64,000 bases of DNA from Rhizobium leguminosarum (GTDB lineage Bacteria; Pseudomonadota; Alphaproteobacteria; Rhizobiales; Rhizobiaceae). The position numbers were made by a program, and so were the translations under genes. The stretch covers positions 1 through 64,000 of the forward strand of contig NZ_MZMU01000028.1 in assembly GCF_004123835.1 (NCBI RefSeq). Reading direction: 5' to 3'. Every line of letters starts with the position of its first letter. The first letter of the stretch is position 1. The notes beneath the pieces were generated by a model. That model saw nothing but the letters and a program-made list of their open reading frames with translations, did not search any database and had not been told where the DNA came from. Below, in pieces: positions 61,795-64,000 of this stretch.

Positions 61795-63111
61795 ATGGGC
61801 AACGCGCATATCGATCGGATCGGCCGGGGCAAATCGGCCTTGGGCTTCGTTCTCGTCATTTTCTGCCTTCTGTCCTGCTCCCAGGCATTGGCGGCGCCTG
61901 CCGATATTGGCGGCCTGACGGTGACCCTGCCCGATGCCGCTTCCGGCTGGAGGAAAGCCGGCAAGGGCAATCTGTTCATGCTGCAGAAGGATTTTCCGGA
62001 AACCGAGGACGACAAGCGCGGCAGTGCGTTAATCCAAATCACCAAGCCGCTCTCGGCAGCGCGCAATTCTCTGCAGGCCGGCATGAAGACCTTCGTCGCG
62101 ACGCTTCCCGACATGGCAAAGGAAGATATCCTGATCAAGCATTATGGGGTCACGGTGAACGGCTACGACATCCGCGTGGAAGAACGCTGCTGCGTCCATC
62201 AGAAGAACGTGACCATTAACCAGATCGTCGTCGGCATCGCCGGCGACGAGAGGCAGACCTATCTGCAGCTCGTGCTGCTGAATGTGAACGGCGACAGAAG
62301 CAGTAGCGCCGAGGCCGATTTCGCAACCCTCGTGCGCTCGGTGAAGCTTGATCCTTCCGACAAGGATTTCGATCTCGTGCCGGCGAGCGATGACGGCGGG
62401 CTGGACGGCGTTTTCACCCATCTCGATACCGGTCTCCGGCCGAATGTCTTCGGTGGTATGGATTTCTATTCGGACAGCACGATCACCATGTTCGACCCGA
62501 AGGGCCTGTTCAGCACGGAGCTGCCGAAAGGCGGCCGGAGCATTGCCGAACATTGCAGGGAGACCCCGACCGATTGCGGCCTCTACAAGCTTGCCGGCGG
62601 AGGTTTCTTTTCCTCCGCCGGGTCGTCGATCGAAATGCGCAGAGTCACCTCTGCCTACGGCACGATCGAGATCGAGACGAAACCGTTCTCGAAAAAGGGT
62701 GAGGATCTGGTGATTTCAGACGCAGATTATCGCGCCGTGCCGCCATTTGATGAGGGCACGACGCTCGACGGCGAATGGGTCTCCACCTTTGCCTCGAGCG
62801 GCATGACTGCGACTTCATCGGGGTCGGTGGCGTCCAGCCATACGCTGACGCTTCATCGAAACGGTACTTTCGAACGCACAGGCTGGTCCGGCGCCTCGAT
62901 GACGAATGAAATCGGCGGATCGCGATCGGGCGTGACCACATCAGGCAACCGGCCGGGCGCAAGCGGACGCTACAAGCTTTCCGGCTACCGTCTCGACCTG
63001 ACCGACGCCAGCGGCAAGACGGAAAGTATGAGCATATTCGAACCGGACAAAGGTTCCGACGGGCTTCTGGTGATCAACGGCAACAACTACCTGAAGGACG
63101 ATGGGAAATAG
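61795..63111 (+). CDS. Exported protein of unknown function
   Basis: A 438-aa protein with a Sec or lipoprotein-like leader (SALGFVLVIFCLLSCSQALA); Cys at LLSC could be a lipobox, though it is followed by Ser-Gln. The mature part has an N-terminal domain (about 35-190) with paired cysteines (ERCCVHQ) and a C-terminal beta-rich domain with DGEWVSTFASSGM and GRYKLSGYRLDLTDASGK. I do not recognise the family. The ATG at 61795 is chosen since the leader begins there. It lies between the VapBC pair and the replication leader. Confidence 0.7.
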   Translation: MGNAHIDRIGRGKSALGFVLVIFCLLSCSQALAAPADIGGLTVTLPDAASGWRKAGKGNLFMLQKDFPETEDDKRGSALIQITKPLSAARNSLQAGMKTFVATLPDMAKEDILIKHYGVTVNGYDIRVEERCCVHQKNVTINQIVVGIAGDERQTYLQLVLLNVNGDRSSSAEADFATLVRSVKLDPSDKDFDLVPASDDGGLDGVFTHLDTGLRPNVFGGMDFYSDSTITMFDPKGLFSTELPKGGRSIAEHCRETPTDCGLYKLAGGGFFSSAGSSIEMRRVTSAYGTIEIETKPFSKKGEDLVISDADYRAVPPFDEGTTLDGEWVSTFASSGMTATSSGSVASSHTLTLHRNGTFERTGWSGASMTNEIGGSRSGVTTSGNRPGASGRYKLSGYRLDLTDASGKTESMSIFEPDKGSDGLLVINGNNYLKDDGK

Positions 63112-63319
63112 AGGCAGCGCCCAAGCTATTGATAAATCGGGATTATTCGGCGACGTGATCGACCACCCAGTCGGCTGGAAAGCCACCGTAGTTATCATTC
63201 ACTTCGAGTCATCGGCAATGCGCGAATCACTTGAAATCTGGCTCATGTCGCCAGCCGTCTCGATAGGCTGAAACGGACGGTTTGGTTAAGCATTTGTAAA
63301 TTGGTAACGAATCGAGGCA

Positions 63320-63368
63320 TATAGTAACTGCGCAACTGAAGCGCTTTCGTTCAAAATTGCGCAGTTAC
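63320..63368. promoter_or_regulatory. repABC leader: promoter-like box and 12-bp inverted repeat
   Basis: GTAACTGCGCAA (63324-63335) and TTGCGCAGTTAC (63357-63368) are exact arms separated by 21 bp, ending 14 bp before repA. The left arm overlaps a -10-like TATAGT (63320-63325); a possible -35 TTGTAA lies 20 bp further left. In repABC plasmids RepA with RepB represses its own promoter, and this repeat is the likely operator. Confidence 0.65.
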
Positions 63369-63382
63369 CTGGGAAAAAGATC

Positions 63383-64000
63383 ATGCAGCCGAGTCTTGCT
63401 CTTCAAGACGATCAAGAGCACCTCCCATCGCTTCTGGCAACAGATGCGAAGGAGTTATCCTATCAACTTCAGCAGCATCAGGCAAAAATCTTTCCCCCGC
63501 TCTCGCAAAAGACCATCAGAACATTTTCGCCGGCGGAAGCTGCTGCCTTCATCGGCATCGGCGAAGGTTATCTCCGCCAGGTGGCCGCCGACGGCCATGG
63601 GCCGGATCCTCTCGCAAACGGACGGCGGCTTTACAGTGCAACCGATATGGATCGAATTCGCCGGGTCCTCGACGAGCGAAACGGAACGCCGAAATATGTG
63701 CCGGCCCGCAGGCCGGGCGAAAAACTCCAGATCATCTCGGTCATGAATTTCAAGGGTGGCTCGGGCAAGACGACCACCGCGGCCCATCTGGCGCAGTTCA
63801 TGGCGCTCAGGGGCTACCGCGTGCTCGCCGTCGACCTCGATCCGCAGGCCTCCTTGTCCGCCTTGTTCGGGCATCAGCCGGAGTTCGATGTCGGAGAGGG
63901 CGAAACGATCTACGGTGCGATCCGATATGAGGAGCCGCGCCCCATCGCCGACATCGTGCGCGCCACCTACACGCCCAATCTGCATCTCATTCCGGGCAAT
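63383..64000 (+). CDS. repA: Plasmid partitioning protein RepA (5' part, cut by window end)
   Basis: The first 206 codons of a ParA-type ATPase, open at the window edge. An N-terminal helix-turn-helix region (about residues 45-105, TFSPAEAAAFIGIGEGYLRQV) is followed by the deviant Walker A KGGSGKTTT at 124-132 and the Walker A' region VLAVDLDPQASLSALFG. This is the RepA arrangement of alphaproteobacterial repABC plasmids, usually about 400 aa. It segregates the plasmid with RepB and autoregulates the operon; repB and repC should lie to the right. The ATG at 63383 follows GGGAAAAAG. Confidence 0.95.
   Translation, partial: MQPSLALQDDQEHLPSLLATDAKELSYQLQQHQAKIFPPLSQKTIRTFSPAEAAAFIGIGEGYLRQVAADGHGPDPLANGRRLYSATDMDRIRRVLDERNGTPKYVPARRPGEKLQIISVMNFKGGSGKTTTAAHLAQFMALRGYRVLAVDLDPQASLSALFGHQPEFDVGEGETIYGAIRYEEPRPIADIVRATYTPNLHLIPGN

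Noticed and set aside
63324..63368. A parS centromere site at the repA leader
   Set aside because: The repeat does not match the 16-bp GTT-N10-AAC palindrome expected for parS; it fits an operator better.

Overview
The window looks like part of a repABC-type replicon (large plasmid or chromid) of a Rhizobium-like alphaproteobacterium. Reasons: a RepA partition ATPase gene begins at 63383 and runs off the right edge; the DNA is GC-rich with long antisense shadow frames; ABC uptake systems and catabolic operons dominate; there is a NolR-like ArsR regulator; and two copies of a ~100-bp intergenic repeat of the rhizobial mosaic type are present. No rRNA, tRNA, CRISPR array or intact insertion sequence was seen.

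Layout. (1) 129-2177: divergent LysR regulator and YeiH-type exporter. (2) 2241-12960: an 11-gene operon behind a perfect 16-bp palindrome. It holds a CoA-transferase, an SDR, a MaoC hydratase, a HutC-type GntR regulator, a histidine-ammonia-lyase-fold enzyme that lacks the MIO-forming Ala-Ser-Gly, an OpuC/QAT-type quaternary-amine ABC importer, an ornithine-cyclodeaminase-like protein and a PhnD-like binding protein without a signal peptide. This is the best candidate for an undescribed pathway: import of an aromatic betaine (ergothioneine or hercynine type), MIO-independent elimination of the amine, then CoA-dependent breakdown of the unsaturated acid. (3) 13043-15054: PQQ-type dehydrogenase and a DUF2231 membrane protein. 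(4) 15273-26850: a polyol or sugar regulon with a SorC operator, Rbs-type ABC importer, SorC regulator, aldo-keto reductase, GlpD-like FAD dehydrogenase, class I aldolase, FGGY kinase and GMC oxidoreductase. (5) 27044-34494: mixed region with a repeat element, cold-shock protein, exported and membrane proteins, a frameshifted methyltransferase, a large AAA/LuxR regulator and an alpha/beta hydrolase.

(6) 34539-51924: two divergent operons on either side of a FadR-type GntR regulator and its likely operator. The minus operon encodes uronate dehydrogenase, SMP-30 lactonase, a KdgD-like DapA-family enzyme and a five-gene Dpp-type importer. The plus operon encodes a second, AgpA-like oligosaccharide/peptide-class importer and two enolase-superfamily acid-sugar dehydratases. 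Together they fit uronate or uronide uptake and oxidation via aldarate. (7) 51940-54242: FMN reductase, nitroreductase and NolR-like regulator. (8) 54501-59936: an operon with one MASE1 / five-PAS histidine kinase and three response regulators. (9) 60201-63111: NmrA-like protein, VapBC toxin-antitoxin pair and an exported protein of unknown function. (10) 63324-64000: repABC leader with a 12-bp inverted repeat, and the 5' part of repA.

Shared logic: most catabolic operons carry their own regulator next to or inside them, with a palindrome at the promoter. Three separate ABC operons place a strong hairpin directly after the binding-protein gene, which would let the binding protein be made in excess over the membrane subunits. 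Functional assignments below come from motifs and gene context only; no database search was possible.
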